Part shown: positions 8,976-10,105 of the stretch, piece after piece
Layout of the letters: each line of letters begins with the position of its first letter
How positions within the stretch are numbered: position 1 is the first letter of the stretch
Origin: Limnohabitans sp.
GTDB taxonomy: Bacteria > Pseudomonadota > Gammaproteobacteria > Burkholderiales > Burkholderiaceae_C
Assembly (NCBI GenBank): GCA_018883305.1
Contig: VEQI01000090.1
Location: 1 to 10,105 of the forward strand
Direction of reading: 5' to 3'
DNA length: 10,105 bases
Position numbers and translations under genes: made by a program
The notes under the pieces: generated by a model
What the model saw: the letters and a program-made list of their open reading frames with translations, nothing else
The model's database searches: none
Told to the model about the DNA's origin: nothing

Positions 8976-9988
8976 GAGCCCGACTCTACACCCAAGTGGG
9001 TGATTCGTCCCGGGTGGCAAAGCAAGGCGGCGCGAGTGGCGGGACTGCGCAGTTGCTTGAGCCACCATTGAAGCGCCCGACCCGTGCGCGGGTGCGCGTC
9101 ATGACCGGCAGGCTCGGGGACCGCTGAAGCGGCATGCGTGCCGGCACGACGCCAGGCATAGCCCACCGAGGTGATGCGTGGCGGGCGCTCCACGGACAGC
9201 GCGACCAATCGCCCTGCGTCCAGATAGGGCCGAGCCAAGGGTTCCGGCAGAAAGCCTGCGCCCAGTCCACGCAACTGGGCTTGCAGCTTGGCAGGCATGC
9301 TGGGTACCGTGAACACGTCCTGACCGGCCAGCAGGCCGATGGTGAGGCCTCGACCTTGCGGTGTTGAGTCGGCGACGGCCACCGCCCGGTGTTGACGGAT
9401 CAATTCATCTGACAACGGTTGCGGTGCTTGCGCCAGAGGGTGGTGCGGTGCCACCGCAAACACAAATGGCAATTGCCCCAAGGCTGCGAATTGCACGCCT
9501 TGCGCCAGCACGTTCACCTCCACGCCCACGCCCAGCGCCAGATCGGCTTGACCGGAGGTGAGGGCTTGCAGGGTGCCACTCAGTACTTCATCGCGCAAAC
9601 GCAGACGGGTGGGTGGCGCTTGTTCCAGAAACGCCGCGCACAATTCCATCACGGTGGCCGGGTCGATGAGGCTGTCCACGGCAATGGTGAGTTCGCTTTC
9701 CCAGCCGGTGGCCACGCGCCGCACGCGTTGCGCCACGGCCTCCAGCTCATCGAGCACGCGTTGGCCTTCCACCAGCAGTTCCAGGCCAGCCGCCGTGGGG
9801 CGGGCCTGACGCGAGCGCCGGTCAAAGAGCAGCACGTCCAGGGTGTCTTCCAGCTGCCGCACCCGGTAGGTCAGGGCGCTGGGCACCTGGTGAAGGGCGC
9901 GGGCGGCCGCGGCAAAACTGCCGGTGCGGGCAATGGTGTGAAGCATGGCGAGGGCTTCGGGGGTCAGGGCATCACGGGCGTTGGTCAT
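8972..9988 (-). CDS. LysR-family transcriptional regulator
   Basis: DNA-binding regulator of 338 aa. The N-terminal winged helix-turn-helix (about residues 8-67) contains FAAAARALHQVPSALTYRVR followed by QLEDTLDVLLFDR and the usual PTAAG turn. The rest is a LysR substrate-binding domain (about 90-300) with LTIAVDSLID at its start. The C-terminus runs slightly past the usual family length (about 300 aa) and ends by overlapping the next gene's ATG by 4 bp (ATGA). Start is ambiguous: ATG at 9988 gives MTNARDALTPEAL; ATG at 10018 adds ten residues, with no Shine-Dalgarno for either. I prefer 9988, because a TATGAT -10 candidate and the dyad lie just upstream of it. Ligand and targets are unknown. 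It heads a probable operon with the flavoprotein, gluQ and trmB, and likely controls itself. Confidence 0.9.
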   Translation of the reverse strand: MTNARDALTPEALAMLHTIARTGSFAAAARALHQVPSALTYRVRQLEDTLDVLLFDRRSRQARPTAAGLELLVEGQRVLDELEAVAQRVRRVATGWESELTIAVDSLIDPATVMELCAAFLEQAPPTRLRLRDEVLSGTLQALTSGQADLALGVGVEVNVLAQGVQFAALGQLPFVFAVAPHHPLAQAPQPLSDELIRQHRAVAVADSTPQGRGLTIGLLAGQDVFTVPSMPAKLQAQLRGLGAGFLPEPLARPYLDAGRLVALSVERPPRITSVGYAWRRAGTHAASAVPEPAGHDAHPRTGRALQWWLKQLRSPATRAALLCHPGRITHLGVESGS

Positions 9989-10013
9989 GGCGGGCTTGCT
10001 GATGGAAGCGGCA

Positions 10014-10045
10014 ATCATATTCAAAAAATTTGAATGATGAATTCA
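10014..10045. promoter_or_regulatory. LysR-type operator dyad overlapping the regulator promoter
   Basis: An AT-rich island in GC-rich DNA contains the perfect inverted repeat ATTCAAA-AAA-TTTGAAT (10019-10035). Its inner 13 bp (10021-10033, T-CAAAAAATTTG-A) fit the LysR T-N11-A box. Allowing one bulged base (10036), the arms extend to TCAT/ATGA. A second palindrome TGAATTCA (10038-10045) follows and carries the same TTCA half-site. On the minus strand a -10 candidate TATGAT (revcomp of 10014-10019) abuts the dyad, so binding could repress the regulator's own transcription. Confidence 0.55.
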
Positions 10046-10105
10046 ATCCCGTGCCATTGGCCAAGGGGCACCTTGTCCTAAAGTCATGGTCATTCACCGA
10101 TCACT
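10046..10105 (+). other. Right-edge region, possible start of a divergent gene
   Basis: Beyond the dyad the sequence runs rightward with weak -35 TTGGCC (10057-10062) and -10 TAAAGT (10079-10084) candidates spaced 16 bp apart. An ATG at 10086 opens MVIHRS before the window ends, but if that promoter is real the transcript would begin after this ATG. The actual gene may therefore start outside the window. A LysR regulator divergent from its target gene is the common arrangement, which makes a rightward target plausible but unproven. Confidence 0.25.

Noticed and set aside
8976..9068. Upstream ATG for the flavoprotein at 9068
   Set aside because: It adds 31 residues before the canonical MKHFAILGAG start and overlaps the LysR gene more deeply; the ATGA overlap at 8972-8975 is more plausible.

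Overview
This is an ordinary chromosomal core-genome window from a betaproteobacterium. It is most likely Burkholderiales and close to Comamonadaceae. The evidence is high GC with strong G/C third positions, a tRNA-Gly(CCC) with encoded CCA, and betaproteobacterial-looking AlaRS, GabD, TrmB and GluQ proteins. The genus cannot be named from the sequence alone. I see no mobile element, CRISPR array, phage gene or convincing new multi-gene system.

Layout, left to right. A rho-independent terminator of an off-window gene (1-25) precedes a rightward OprB-type carbohydrate porin (92-1444). The roughly 300 bp after the porin hold the 3' remnant of a short-chain dehydrogenase gene (1545-1670) and a leftward terminator (1677-1706). 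That terminator closes a leftward unit made of an NAD(P)-dependent succinate-semialdehyde dehydrogenase, gabD (3366-1888), followed by tRNA-Gly(CCC) (1816-1743). From an 88 bp intergenic region alaS (3455-6079) runs rightward, opposite to gabD. Its perfect -10 box lies so close to the start codon that the mRNA is probably leaderless or nearly so.

alaS converges on a leftward four-gene cluster. In transcription order this is a LysR-type regulator (9988-8972), a COG3380-like FAD-dependent oxidoreductase (8975-7929, sharing ATGA with the regulator), gluQ (7905-6895) and trmB (6929-6135, apparently overlapping the end of gluQ). The tight spacing suggests one operon that joins a regulator and a flavoprotein to two tRNA-modifying enzymes: GluQ acts on the queuosine of tRNA-Asp, and TrmB makes m7G46. 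An AT-rich dyad with a LysR-type T-N11-A core sits upstream of the regulator and faces a possible rightward gene that starts at or beyond the right edge.

The window is therefore rich in translation functions (tRNA-Gly, AlaRS, GluQ-RS, TrmB), flanked by one uptake gene and one metabolic gene. The items most worth a second look are the probable leaderless alaS, the SDR gene remnant, the LysR operator-like dyad, the gluQ/trmB overlap and the mismatch in the tRNA-Gly anticodon stem.
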